From positions 3,583 to 67,582 of the forward strand of contig JAZSHX010000040.1 of the NCBI GenBank assembly GCA_045533485.1: a stretch of 64,000 nucleotides of DNA. The letters run 5' to 3'. A program made the translations under genes and the position numbers. The notes under the pieces were generated by a model. The model saw only the letters and a list, made by a program, of their open reading frames with translations. It had not been told where the DNA came from and did no database searches. Below are positions 39,240 to 48,650 of the stretch, one piece after another. Every line of letters begins with the position of its first letter. Position 1 is the stretch's first letter. Origin of the DNA: Scatosoma sp045533485. GTDB lineage: Bacteria; Bacillota; Clostridia; Christensenellales; Borkfalkiaceae.

Positions 39240-41891
39240 TTATTTCGTCGCCCTCGGCGCACGGATATTCGCTTGCGCTGCGCTAAGGCGTGCGATGGGA
39301 ACACGGTAAGGGGAGCAGGAAACGTAGGTAAGACCGATAGCGTGGCAGAATTCGATGGACGAAGGATCGCCGCCGTGTTCACCGCAGATACCGCAGTGCA
39401 TTTCAGGACGAACTTTCTTACCGCCGTTTACAGCCATTTCCATAAGCTTACCAATACGCGTCGTGTCAAGTCTTGCGCACGGATCGGATTCGTAAATCTT
39501 GTTTGCATAGTATGCAGGCAAGAATTTACCGGCGTCGTCACGGGAGAAGCCGAACGTCATTTGCGTCAAGTCGTTCGTACCGAAGCAGAAGAATTCCGCT
39601 TCTTTTGCGATGTCTTCCGCCGTCAAGCAAGCTCTGGGAATTTCGATCATCGTACCTACTTCGTAGGTAAGAGCAACGCCGCTTGCCGCGATAACTTCGT
39701 CAGCCGTTTTCACAACGATGTCTTTTACAAACTTCAATTCTTTCGTTTCGCCCGTCAAAGGAATCATGATTTCGGGGATAAGCTTCCAGTCGGGATGCTT
39801 CTTCACAACGTTGATCGCTGCCTTGATAACCGCCTTCGTTTGCATCACTGCAATTTCGGGATAGGTTACGGTCAAACGGCAACCGCGGTGACCCATCATG
39901 GGGTTGAATTCGTGCAAGCTTGCGATGATGTCCTTAATTTGCGCAACCGTCTTGTTTTGTGCTTTTGCAAGCGCCGCGATATCTTCTTCGCTGGTAGGTA
40001 CGAATTCGTGAAGGGGGGGATCCAAGAAACGAATGGTTACGGGGTAGCCGCCAAGCGCTTCAAACAAACCTTCAAAGTCCGCTTGTTGCATAGGTTCGAT
40101 TTTTGCAAGCGCCGCTTCTCTTTCTTCTACGGTGTCCGCGCAAATCATTTCACGGAACGCGCCGATTCTGGAAGGATCGAAGAACATGTGTTCCGTACGG
40201 CAAAGGCCGATACCTTGCGCGCCGAACGCCACTGCTTGTTTTGCGTCTTCGGGGCTGTCTGCGTTGGTTCTTACGCCAAGCGCTTTGTATTTGTCTGCAA
40301 GTTCCATAATTCTGCCGAAGTAACCGGAGTTAGGGTCTGCAGGAACGGTTTTAATAAGCGTGTCGTAGATGTTACCCGTAGAACCGTCCAAGGAAAGCAC
40401 GTCGCCTTCGCGGAAGATTTTACCGGCAAGCTCAAACCACTTTTCTTCTTCGTGCATTTTGATGTCGCCGCAACCGGATACACAGCACGTACCCATACCG
40501 CGCGCAACAACTGCCGCGTGCGACGTTTGACCGCCGCGTACCGTCAAGATACCTTGTGCATATTTCATACCTTCGATATCTTCGGGGGACGTTTCCAAAC
40601 GAACAAGAATTACGTTTTCGCCTTTCTTGCCTTCGATAACAGCATCTTCTGCCGTGAATACGATTTTACCAGCAGCCGCACCGGGAGAAGCCGCAATACC
40701 TTTACCAACTACGTTGTTCTTGTCTGCGTCTTTCAATGCTTTTGCGTCGAATTGAGGGTGAAGAAGCATGTCTAAGCTCTTCGCGTCGATTTGCATAAGC
40801 GCTTCTTTTTCGGTAATCATGCCTTCGTCGATCAAATCGCAAGCAATTTTGATAGCAGCCGCCGCCGTTCTCTTACCGTTACGCGTTTGGAGCATGTACA
40901 ATTTCTTGTCTTGAATGGTGAATTCCATATCTTGCATATCACGATAGTGATTTTCAAGGATATCGCAAACTTTCAAGAATTGTTCGTACACTTCGGGGAA
41001 CACTTCTTTCATTTGTTCGATGGGCATCGGAGTACGAACGCCTGCAACCACGTCTTCGCCTTGTGCGTTGGTCAAGAATTCGCCCATCAAGCCCTTTTCA
41101 CCCGTTGCAGGGTTACGCGTGAACGCAACGCCCGTACCGGACGTTTCGCCCATGTTACCGAACGCCATCATTTGTACGTTTACTGCCGTACCCCAGCTGT
41201 AAGGAATATCGTGGTCCATACGGTAGATGTTTGCACGGGGGTTGTCCCAAGAACGGAATACAGCTTTTACTGCTTCGAACAGCTGTTCTTTGGGGTCGGA
41301 AGGGAAATCCTTGCCAAGTTGCTTTTTGTATTCTGCCTTGAATTGATTTGCAAGGTCTTTCAAATCGTCTGCCGTAAGTTCAACGTCTTGCGTAACGCCT
41401 TTCTTTTCCTTCATTTCATCGATGAGCTTTTCGAAGTATTTTTTACCTACTTCCATAACTACGTCGGAGAACATTTGGATAAAGCGGCGATAGCAGTCCC
41501 AAGCCCAACGGGGGTTACCCGATTTGGTTGCAAGGGTGTTTACAACTTCTTCGTTCAAACCAAGGTTCAAGATGGTGTCCATCATACCGGGCATGGACGC
41601 ACGTGCACCCGAACGAACGGATACAAGCAAGGGATTTTCCTTGTCGCCGAATTTCATGCCGCAGATGGCTTCCATCTTTTCGATGTATTCCATAATTTCT
41701 GCTTGAATAGACGGGTTGATTTGCTTACCGTCTTCATAGTACTGCGTGCATGCTTCCGTCGAAATAGTAAAGCCTTGGGGAACGGGTAAACCGATGTTGG
41801 TCATTTCCGCAAGGTTTGCACCTTTACCGCCAAGGATTTCACGCATTTTTGCATTGCCTTCCGTGAAGAGATAGCAATATTTTTTTGCCAT
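39240..41891 (-). CDS. ppdK: Pyruvate, phosphate dikinase
   Basis: 883 residues, full length. Interconverts pyruvate + ATP + phosphate and phosphoenolpyruvate + AMP + diphosphate; in clostridia it often works in the glycolytic direction. The ATP-grasp domain opens with LGGKGANLAEM, then SVRSGARASMPGMMDTILNLG. The phosphohistidine is in GGQTSHAAVVARG near residue 455. The PEP-binding barrel has the GLCRTEHMFF arginine, RFLDPPLHEF, MIEIPRACL, FGTNDLTQMTFG, and CGICGEHGG with the catalytic Cys. GGAGGT precedes the ATG. Confidence 0.98.
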   Translation of the reverse strand: MAKKYCYLFTEGNAKMREILGGKGANLAEMTNIGLPVPQGFTISTEACTQYYEDGKQINPSIQAEIMEYIEKMEAICGMKFGDKENPLLVSVRSGARASMPGMMDTILNLGLNEEVVNTLATKSGNPRWAWDCYRRFIQMFSDVVMEVGKKYFEKLIDEMKEKKGVTQDVELTADDLKDLANQFKAEYKKQLGKDFPSDPKEQLFEAVKAVFRSWDNPRANIYRMDHDIPYSWGTAVNVQMMAFGNMGETSGTGVAFTRNPATGEKGLMGEFLTNAQGEDVVAGVRTPMPIEQMKEVFPEVYEQFLKVCDILENHYRDMQDMEFTIQDKKLYMLQTRNGKRTAAAAIKIACDLIDEGMITEKEALMQIDAKSLDMLLHPQFDAKALKDADKNNVVGKGIAASPGAAAGKIVFTAEDAVIEGKKGENVILVRLETSPEDIEGMKYAQGILTVRGGQTSHAAVVARGMGTCCVSGCGDIKMHEEEKWFELAGKIFREGDVLSLDGSTGNIYDTLIKTVPADPNSGYFGRIMELADKYKALGVRTNADSPEDAKQAVAFGAQGIGLCRTEHMFFDPSRIGAFREMICADTVEEREAALAKIEPMQQADFEGLFEALGGYPVTIRFLDPPLHEFVPTSEEDIAALAKAQNKTVAQIKDIIASLHEFNPMMGHRGCRLTVTYPEIAVMQTKAVIKAAINVVKKHPDWKLIPEIMIPLTGETKELKFVKDIVVKTADEVIAASGVALTYEVGTMIEIPRACLTAEDIAKEAEFFCFGTNDLTQMTFGFSRDDAGKFLPAYYANKIYESDPCARLDTTRIGKLMEMAVNGGKKVRPEMHCGICGEHGGDPSSIEFCHAIGLTYVSCSPYRVPIARLSAAQANIRAPRATK

Positions 41892-42013
41892 TGTTATAAT
41901 ACCTCCAAAAATGTTTAATTTCTTTTTTTATCGTTTCAAAACACAAAAATAGACGCGCCCGCACCCTTCTCTCATAGGCGCGCGTGTGTCCTATTTATTG
42001 TCTTGTGCATATT

Positions 42014-42042
42014 ATTTTATAACAAACGAAAAAAAATATCAA
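42014..42042 (-). promoter_or_regulatory. Promoter of ppdK with long GC-rich leader
   Basis: TTGATA (42037-42042), 17-bp spacer, TAAAAT (42014-42019). The leader of about 115 nt contains a GC-rich imperfect hairpin (CGCGCC 41954-41959 / GGCGCG 41977-41982). Confidence 0.65.
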
Positions 42043-42111
42043 GTCTTTACAAACGCATTTTCGATATTTTTTCACAAAATTACGGAATTTTTACGTTTTT
42101 TTCTTGCGCTT

Positions 42112-42160
42112 ACAAAAAAAGAGAGAAAAGCAAAGCGCAAACACACTTGTTTTCTCTCTT
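42112..42160 (-). terminator. Terminator of the Mrr-like nuclease gene
   Basis: Stem GAGAGAAAA (42121-42129) / TTTTCTCTC (42150-42158) with a 20-nt loop and T-run on the minus strand. Confidence 0.7.
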
Positions 42161-42185
42161 CTCATTATCTGTTTTTCACGATTGC

Positions 42186-43682
42186 TTACTGCATTTGAAA
42201 AAATGCCTTTTCGCCCGAAAGCAGCTGGTCGTCTAACGCCCACTCACCGTTTTTCTTGATGATGCCAAATTGACACTCTTTCGCCGTTTCAAACACGTCC
42301 GTGCCGTCGTAACCGACGATTTTATCCGCCATAACGTCTAAAAGACGTTTCGCTTCGGGAGTAAAGCGCGAAGTGGTGATAAAAATACCGCGGCAGTTTT
42401 GCTTTCCGTCCTTGGCTTGACGGCAAGCGCACGCGCCGATAAATTGCTGCAAAAGCGTTTCGCCGACCACCCACAGCTTTTCGTCGCCCTTGTCGGGATC
42501 CCAGTTTTTCGACTGTATGTAGATGGTTTCTCTAAACCCAAGCTTATCCGTAAGCTCGATTTCGCCGTCGATACCGCCGTCCCTATCGCCCGATTTGATG
42601 CGCAATCCTTCTAACCGTCTACCGTTTTGGCGCGAATATTTTTCCAGCAAATACACCGAATAGTATTCAAAATAATCGCCGCCCAAACGGTGCAATTTCG
42701 CCAAAAACGCCGCTTGCAGTTTTTCTTCCGCCGTAAGCGGTTTTTTTACGGTTACGATACGGGGCGGCTTGTTTGTGGAAACAACAACCCTTTTTTCCGT
42801 TTTCGATTGTACTTCTTGTTCTTTGGGTTTTGCTTTTTTCTTATCTTTTTCTATTTCGGGATTTGGCAACGGTTTCTCCCTTTTCTCCGGAATATCCGTA
42901 ACTCCCTTTACCTTTTCCAGCAAAAAGCTTACGTCCATAAGCGTACCCTTGGGCTGGGAGATCTCTTTCTTTTCTTCCGTTTTTACAGGCGTTGCAAGCG
43001 CTTGTTCTTCAAACGCTTCTTCCGCTTTTTCTATCGGTTCTTCTTGGGGATTTTGCGAATTTTCTTCCGCAATTTCCACTGCCTTTTCTTGCGTTTTCGC
43101 CGTCTTTTTCGCGCGTTTTTTGGGCGCGGGTTTTTCTTCCGTTGCCGTTTCGTCCTTTATAGGTTGGGGCTGGTTTTCCGGCGTTGTCGGCACAACGGGC
43201 GCGATGGGTAAAACGGGCGCGGCAGGCAACGGTTCTTTTTTCTTCTTCGCCGCTTTTTTTACGGGTTTTTCCTGCGTTTCCGACGCTACTTCTTCCGCTG
43301 TTTCCGCTGCTGCTTCCGCGGTTTTTTCGCTCTTTTTCTTCGTTGCTTTTTTCGTCGTTTTCTTTTTGCTTTCTTCCTGCGGTTTGGCTTCTTCCGTAGG
43401 CGTTGTTTTCGCGTTCAACGCGTACACGCCCCCGTCAAACGCCACTTCGCCGTCCTTTTTCATCACGTCCAAAACCGAACCGATACGCCCCTTCACGTCG
43501 TTGGGATTTTCCGTGTCTTCGCCTTGAAAACGCTTGGTGTACTCATTTGCCGCACTCTCAATCAACGCACTTGCTTTCAAATCGCCTTTTTCCAGCAGTT
43601 CCTTGATGAGATTTTTCGCGGCGTCGCGTTTTTCCGCCCGTGTCTGCACGGGCTTTTCCTGTGTCTTTTTTGCTCTTGCCAT
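42186..43682 (-). CDS. Mrr-like restriction endonuclease domain protein with histone-H1-like linker
   Basis: 498 residues. Residues 15-90 look like a winged helix (RDAAKNLIKELLEKGDLKASALIE ... GEVAFDGGVYAL). Residues 95-320 are a Lys/Ala/Glu/Pro-rich low-complexity region with KKATKKK and KKAAKKK clusters. The C-terminal 165 residues are an Mrr_cat nuclease domain: GDRDGGIDGEI...IYIQSKNW gives the PD-(D/E)xK acidic and QxK residues, then RGIFITTSRFTPEAKRLL. Mrr proteins cut methylated DNA. No methylase is adjacent. The ATG at 43682 has only a weak ribosome binding site. It lies 66 bp after recO. Confidence 0.85.
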   Translation of the reverse strand: MARAKKTQEKPVQTRAEKRDAAKNLIKELLEKGDLKASALIESAANEYTKRFQGEDTENPNDVKGRIGSVLDVMKKDGEVAFDGGVYALNAKTTPTEEAKPQEESKKKTTKKATKKKSEKTAEAAAETAEEVASETQEKPVKKAAKKKKEPLPAAPVLPIAPVVPTTPENQPQPIKDETATEEKPAPKKRAKKTAKTQEKAVEIAEENSQNPQEEPIEKAEEAFEEQALATPVKTEEKKEISQPKGTLMDVSFLLEKVKGVTDIPEKREKPLPNPEIEKDKKKAKPKEQEVQSKTEKRVVVSTNKPPRIVTVKKPLTAEEKLQAAFLAKLHRLGGDYFEYYSVYLLEKYSRQNGRRLEGLRIKSGDRDGGIDGEIELTDKLGFRETIYIQSKNWDPDKGDEKLWVVGETLLQQFIGACACRQAKDGKQNCRGIFITTSRFTPEAKRLLDVMADKIVGYDGTDVFETAKECQFGIIKKNGEWALDDQLLSGEKAFFQMQ

Positions 43683-43748
43683 TTGCTTTTTTACGGTGGA
43701 GCAAGCCGTAATATCCTTATAAAATTTGATTTACCGTCGCTCCTTTTT

Positions 43749-44477
43749 TCACTCTTCTTCGCAAAGCCGTATAAATTCGCCCAAGCTTTCAAAATTTTCT
43801 TCCGTCTTTTCGGTAAGATACGCTTTTATAAGCCGTAATGCGCGTTTTTTGCCGCCTTGGCATTTTTCCGCATCGAAAGTGAGCCCTGCGCATTTGCGTA
43901 AGGTAAAGTAGGTCGACTGACTTGCACGCTCTCCTGCCGTGCATCGCGAAAACGTGGTAAATCGTCCGTCCGCGAAGTCAAACCAAAGTTTTTCGCCGAT
44001 ATCCCCGTCGCACTCTTCCAAATAGGAAAGGTCTATGGGATATCCGCTTTCTCTAAGGGCAGTAAGGAGAAAGGTAACGAGCGCTTCCGCCGTATCTTCG
44101 CCCGCAAGACACAGCGCTTTCAAGCACTCGATAAATGCAATGAACAACCCCTCAAAGCGTTCGTTTTCAAGGGATAGCCCACGGCATATTTCCGCCGCGG
44201 CGCACGCAGCGTAAAAGGCGTTCACGTCCAGACGAAGCTCAAAAAAGCTTTCGTGTAAGTACGCGGCGGTCACCGTGTAGCGTCCGCCTTTTTCCGCTAA
44301 AACGTATTCCGCAAAACAAAAGGGCTGCGCGGCAAATGCCAGCTTTGCCTTGGGGTTTTTTACGCCGCGAATCCCCGCCGTAATTTTTCCAAGCGATGGG
44401 GAAAAGAGCGTAAGGAGCTTGTCGTTGTCTTTATAATCGATGGCTTTTAACACCACCGCTTCCGTTTTTACGTCCAT
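43749..44477 (-). CDS. recO: DNA repair protein RecO
   Basis: 242 residues. RecO works with RecR to load RecA at gaps. The N-terminal OB-fold has EAVVLKAIDYKDNDKLLTLFSPSLGKI and GVKNPKAKLAF. The C-terminal helical domain usually has a Cys4 zinc site; here I see only scattered Cys (CDG, RCTAG, KCAG, KCQG), so metal binding is uncertain. It follows yqzL and era as in Bacillus. Confidence 0.93.
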   Translation of the reverse strand: MDVKTEAVVLKAIDYKDNDKLLTLFSPSLGKITAGIRGVKNPKAKLAFAAQPFCFAEYVLAEKGGRYTVTAAYLHESFFELRLDVNAFYAACAAAEICRGLSLENERFEGLFIAFIECLKALCLAGEDTAEALVTFLLTALRESGYPIDLSYLEECDGDIGEKLWFDFADGRFTTFSRCTAGERASQSTYFTLRKCAGLTFDAEKCQGGKKRALRLIKAYLTEKTEENFESLGEFIRLCEEE

Positions 44478-44514
44478 GCTCCGCTCCTTTGCAATCTTTT
44501 GTTTTTTGTGTGTA

Positions 44515-44628
44515 TCACTTACGGCGCATCAAGTCGTAGTACAGCATATAATAACTCACGCTGCCCGTTTTTTCAAACAGTTTCCACGCCATCTTCGCCG
44601 CTTCGTTTTCTTGTCCTTTATCGCGCAT
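44515..44628 (-). CDS. yqzL: YqzL-like small protein
   Basis: 37 residues. The core AWKLFEKTGSVSYYMLYYDL matches the small YqzL family (W-K-x-F-x-x-T-G-x-(V/I)-x-x-Y-(L/M)-x-(Y/F)). Its place between era and recO is the same as in Bacillus subtilis, which supports the call. Function unknown. GGGGG precedes the ATG. Confidence 0.8.
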   Translation of the reverse strand: MRDKGQENEAAKMAWKLFEKTGSVSYYMLYYDLMRRK

Positions 44629-44681
44629 AGTTTTTCCCCCTTACAAACAGTTTGCGGAGAGAAAAACCTTTTCATACGCTT

Positions 44682-45572
44682 TTAATCACCCATTTCGTCG
44701 TAGCCGTATTCGCGCAACAAATTAGGTCTGTCGCGCCAGTCTTCTTTGACTTTTACGTATGTGGTCAAGAACACCTTTGCGCCCAAAAATTTTTCCATAT
44801 CCTGACGGGCATAGGACGAAACTTCCTTTATCGCCTTGCCCTGCTTGCCGATTAAAATGGCTTTATGGTTGGCTCTTTCGCATACGATATCCAAATTCAC
44901 TTCGTACACGCCCCCGTCGTTTTTGAAAAATTCGTTGATAACGATGGCGATGCCGTGCGGAATTTCCTTATCGAATTTGAGCAGAATTTTTTCACGCATA
45001 ATTTCGGAAATCATAAACCGTTCGCTTTTATCCGACACGATATCTTCGTGGAAAACGCGTTCGCCTTCGGGCATTTGCTCCGCCAAAAATGCTTTAAGCG
45101 CCTGCACGTTTTTGCCCTTTCTTGCCGACACGGGGAACACGTCTACGTCCAAGCCCGAATCGGCGAACTTCGCCATATCCAAAGGAATATTCTCTTTGGG
45201 CATAATATCAATTTTCGTGTACGCCACCGCCATAGGAATATCCAGCGCCTTATATTTTTTCATCAGCGTGAAATCTTCTTCCGTCAAGCCGTTATGCCCG
45301 TCCACGACGTACAAGACGAAATCCACGTCGCGCGCGCTGGTTTCCGTCGTGCGCATCATCATATCGGTAAGCGCGTTTCTCGCCTTGTAAATACCGGGCG
45401 TATCCACGAATACGATTTGATATTCGTCTTCCGTCAACACGCCTAAAATTCTGTCGCGCGTCGTTTGGGGCTTGGGCGACACGATGGACACCTTTTCCCC
45501 TACCATTACGTTTATCAGCGTGCTTTTACCGGCGTTCGCTCTGCCGATTACCGCCACGTAACCACTTCTCAT
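44682..45572 (-). CDS. era: GTPase Era
   Basis: 296 residues. Essential GTPase for 16S rRNA maturation. GRANAGKSTLINVMVG (G1), T-rich switch I in SPKPQTTRDRILG, DTPG (G3), YTKID (G4) and VSARKG (G5). The C-terminal KH domain has GKQGKAIKEVSSYARQDMEKFLGAKVFL. It lies in ybeY-era-yqzL-recO. Confidence 0.98.
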   Translation of the reverse strand: MRSGYVAVIGRANAGKSTLINVMVGEKVSIVSPKPQTTRDRILGVLTEDEYQIVFVDTPGIYKARNALTDMMMRTTETSARDVDFVLYVVDGHNGLTEEDFTLMKKYKALDIPMAVAYTKIDIMPKENIPLDMAKFADSGLDVDVFPVSARKGKNVQALKAFLAEQMPEGERVFHEDIVSDKSERFMISEIMREKILLKFDKEIPHGIAIVINEFFKNDGGVYEVNLDIVCERANHKAILIGKQGKAIKEVSSYARQDMEKFLGAKVFLTTYVKVKEDWRDRPNLLREYGYDEMGD

Positions 45573-45599
45573 TTTGCCTTTCTCCTTTAGCTTTTTCCT

Positions 45600-46082
45600 T
45601 TACTCCCTAGTAATGCCCAGCTTTCCTAAAATCAGCTCTTCTTTTTCACGCATTTGCGCGCGGTCTTCGTCCGTGATATGGTCGTAGCCCAAGCAGTGCA
45701 TAATGCCGTGCAACGTCAAATAGTGCATTTCTCTTTCCAACGAATGTCCGTATTCTTCCGCCTGCTCTTTGGCTCTTTGCGTGCAAATGGCAATACTGCC
45801 CAAAAGCAAACGCCCGTCTTCGTCAATATCGTAAGGGTGCTCCTTTTTGCGTATTGCTTGTCCTTTAATGCCGTCCATCGTGGGAAAACTAAGCACGTCC
45901 GTCACCTTGTCTATACCGCGCAGTTCGCCGTTCAAACGCTTGATTTCTTCTTCGTCGACAAAGCAGAGCTCCACGACCAGCGTCACGTCGGTTTCCACGA
46001 AATCAGCAAGCGCCGCACATAATGCGCCGCGCGCGTTTGCAGGCAACGCGTCGCCGTCGCAATCGATTGCAAACTTTCTCAT
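45600..46082 (-). CDS. ybeY: Endoribonuclease YbeY
   Basis: 160 residues. rRNA maturation factor with a zinc site HGIMHCLGYDH. DVLSFPT and LLGSIAICTQRAKEQAEEYGHS precede it. The gene overlaps the HD protein by 4 bp (ATGA), so the two are coupled. Confidence 0.97.
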   Translation of the reverse strand: MRKFAIDCDGDALPANARGALCAALADFVETDVTLVVELCFVDEEEIKRLNGELRGIDKVTDVLSFPTMDGIKGQAIRKKEHPYDIDEDGRLLLGSIAICTQRAKEQAEEYGHSLEREMHYLTLHGIMHCLGYDHITDEDRAQMREKEELILGKLGITRE

Positions 46083-47590
46083 TCGTTTTCCCCTTTCGTG
46101 CCGAATTCGGTACGGCGGTATCTCAAATTTGGATATTTGATACGGTGATGATATACGCCCGTCAACGCATTGACCAGCGCTTGACGGATTTTCGTCAAAT
46201 CCGCCATCGTGATGTCACATTCGGCAAACTGTTCCAAATCCATACGCTCTTCGATAACGGCGCGAATTGCGCGTTCCGCTTCTTCGGGCGCGCGTGCGTT
46301 GACCGCGCGTACCGCCGCTTCCGAAGCGTCGCAAATCATAATAATCGCGGCAATTTTCGTTTGCGGTTTCGGACCGACGTAAGAGAAATCTTCGATGTTC
46401 AATTCCCCATCCGTCATTTTGAGCGCCTTTGCGTAGAAATAACGAATAGGCATCGTGCCGTGGTGCTGCAACGCTACGTCCGCAAAAAATTCGGGTAAGC
46501 GGTGATTTCTAATGAGCGTATACCCGTCCCTTGCGTGCGAACGGATAATGTCTGCGGAAAGCTCGGGCGTCAGCTCGTCGTGCAGGTTGTAATCGCCTTG
46601 GTTTTCCGTAAAGTGTTCGGGATAATGCAATTTACCGACGTCGTGATACAGCGCCGCCGCGCGCGCGTAGTCGACGTTTTCGCCGATTGCCGCCGCGCTG
46701 GCTTCCGCAAGCTGCGCCACCAGCATAGAGTGATTGTACGTGCCGGGCGCTTCTTCTTTAAGCTTTTTCAAAATCTTCGCGTCGGAGCTGGTAAGCTCAC
46801 GCAAACGGAATACCGTTAAGCAGTTAAAAATATATTCAAACGGCGGCAGTAACGCCAAGAATAAAACTGCCGACATCAGCGCGCCGAACACGCCGTAGCC
46901 CATTTGCAGGAAAATGTTTTGGAAGAGCGTCAAATCGCCGACCTGTAACATTTCGGGGCTGATAATCGCCGTCAATTCCAAAAGGAAAATAACGAAAATA
47001 ATGGGCGCAACTACCACCAAACCGATACCGATAACACCAAAACGCGTTCTTGCTTTTGACGCGCTGAAAATGGCAACCATCCCTGCGGAAAAGGCAATCA
47101 AAAGCGAAGAATATCCTTCTTTCATGGTTACGTTAGGCACGGCAAACGTATCGATTGCAAACACCAACAACGCGCAGATCACATTTAAGAAAATGGCTTC
47201 CTTTCTGCCCACAAGCATAAGCATCATCAGCGCTACCAACGCCACGGGGCGCGCGTACAGGGAAATTTTATAGCCGATAAAGCACGAAACAATCATGTAT
47301 AAACTAAGCAACGTGAATACGAGAGAAATATTTTTACCGCGCTCCAAAATTTCTCTGTTTTCAAAAAAGAAATAGAAATACGTGATAACGAACAACAGCA
47401 AAACGCAAAACACCGCGTACAAATAGCTTGCACCGTTTTGTTTTACCATATCGATAATCGCCGCATCGCCGTCGCTAAACACGGCAACCGCCGCCAAAAT
47501 AATGAAAATCATAAAGTGCAGCAAAAAGAAACTTACGCTTCTAACCGTATCTCTTTTCGTCCACCGTTTGTCGAATTTTCTATTTATCAT
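46079..47590 (-). CDS. 7TM HD-domain phosphohydrolase (PgpH-like), lacking the extracellular domain
   Basis: 503 residues; PgpH proteins are usually about 700. The first 50 residues contain one membrane segment, followed after a short loop (about 20 residues) by seven close membrane segments (55-255). The roughly 200-300-residue extracellular sensor domain found in other members is missing. The cytoplasmic HD domain is intact: NHSMLVAQLAEA, ALYHDVGKL (HD), HARDGYTLIRNHRLPE, ALQHHGTM and ICDASEAAVRA. Likely hydrolyses cyclic di-AMP to pApA, by family. It overlaps phoH and ybeY by 4 bp on each side. Confidence 0.9.
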   Translation of the reverse strand: MINRKFDKRWTKRDTVRSVSFFLLHFMIFIILAAVAVFSDGDAAIIDMVKQNGASYLYAVFCVLLLFVITYFYFFFENREILERGKNISLVFTLLSLYMIVSCFIGYKISLYARPVALVALMMLMLVGRKEAIFLNVICALLVFAIDTFAVPNVTMKEGYSSLLIAFSAGMVAIFSASKARTRFGVIGIGLVVVAPIIFVIFLLELTAIISPEMLQVGDLTLFQNIFLQMGYGVFGALMSAVLFLALLPPFEYIFNCLTVFRLRELTSSDAKILKKLKEEAPGTYNHSMLVAQLAEASAAAIGENVDYARAAALYHDVGKLHYPEHFTENQGDYNLHDELTPELSADIIRSHARDGYTLIRNHRLPEFFADVALQHHGTMPIRYFYAKALKMTDGELNIEDFSYVGPKPQTKIAAIIMICDASEAAVRAVNARAPEEAERAIRAVIEERMDLEQFAECDITMADLTKIRQALVNALTGVYHHRIKYPNLRYRRTEFGTKGENE

Positions 47591-48615
47591 TTGTTTTTCT
47601 CCTTCCGCGTTTGTTCGCGGCTTTCTCCGTCTCCTTCCTTATTTTCCGCCCTTGCCGCGTCCGCTTCGTATGCGCGTATGATGCGCATAACCAACGGATG
47701 GCGTACTACGTCTTTTGCCGTCAGCGTGCATATCCCCACGCCGTCCACGCCGTCCAACACGCGCGTCGCGTGCAAAAGTCCGCTTTGTTTTCCGTCTAAA
47801 TCGATTTGCGTAACGTCGCCGGTGATAATCATCTTACTGCCTTCGCCCATACGCGTCAAAAACATTTTCATTTGTTCTTTCGTGGTGTTTTGCGCTTCGT
47901 CCAAAATGATAAATGCGTTAGAAAGCGTCCTACCGCGCATATACGCTAACGGGGCAACTTCTATATTGCCTTTTTCCATAAGCTTTGCATACGTTTCCAC
48001 GCCCAGCATTTCTTGCAAAGCGTCGTATAACGGCCGTAAATACGGATCGACCTTTTCTTGCAAATCCCCCGGTAAAAAGCCCAGCTTTTCCCCTGCTTCC
48101 ACCGCAGGACGGGTGAGAATAATTTTTTCCACCTGCTTGCTTTTGAACGCCGAAACCGCCATGGCTACCGCCAAATACGTTTTCCCCGTACCTGCCGGCC
48201 CTACGCCGAATACCACCGTGTTTTTCTTAATCAAATCCACGTACGCTTTTTGCCCGACTGTCTTGCATTTGATTTGCTTGCCGCGCGCCGTAATGGCTAC
48301 GATTCCGTCGCCAAGCAGCGCAATCTCTTCTTCCCTGCCTTCCTTGGCAAGCTCAATGCAATACGCAATTTTTCTTTCGTTGATTTCTTCGCTTCCCGAA
48401 GCCAAGCTTGCGCAAAGCGCCGTGAGCGCCTTGTACGCCACGTTGACGTTTTCTTCTTCCCCTTCCAAGCGGATTTTTGTGCCTTCCACGTAAGCAGAAA
48501 CGGATAAATTCCGCGTTAAAAAGTTCAAGTTTTCGTCAAACGCGCCCAAAATGCGCACCAGCTTGTCTACCGACTTAATATCTACCGTTTGTTTGAATTT
48601 TGCTTTTTCGCCCAA
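47587..48615 (-). CDS. phoH: PhoH family ATPase
   Basis: 342 residues from a TTG start at 48615, which has AAGGGGG six bp upstream; the longer ATG forms would run into yqfD. The N-terminal domain (about 110 residues) is KH-like. The P-loop is GPAGTGKTYLAVAMA and Walker B is AFIILDEAQN. TRPAVEAGEKLGFLPGD and MIITGDVTQIDL are family motifs. The role in RNA metabolism is not settled. The stop overlaps the HD-protein start (ATGA). Confidence 0.94.
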   Translation of the reverse strand: MGEKAKFKQTVDIKSVDKLVRILGAFDENLNFLTRNLSVSAYVEGTKIRLEGEEENVNVAYKALTALCASLASGSEEINERKIAYCIELAKEGREEEIALLGDGIVAITARGKQIKCKTVGQKAYVDLIKKNTVVFGVGPAGTGKTYLAVAMAVSAFKSKQVEKIILTRPAVEAGEKLGFLPGDLQEKVDPYLRPLYDALQEMLGVETYAKLMEKGNIEVAPLAYMRGRTLSNAFIILDEAQNTTKEQMKMFLTRMGEGSKMIITGDVTQIDLDGKQSGLLHATRVLDGVDGVGICTLTAKDVVRHPLVMRIIRAYEADAARAENKEGDGESREQTRKEKNK

Positions 48616-48650
48616 AGTATATCCCCCTTGGCTTGTGTTATGTATGCTTT

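Noticed and set aside
39153..40775. Plus-strand open frame of 540 codons opposite ppdK
   Set aside because: It is antisense to a fully conserved ppdK. Biased codon use in ppdK removes stops on the other strand; no ribosome binding site or domain is seen. The same holds for 40791-41789.
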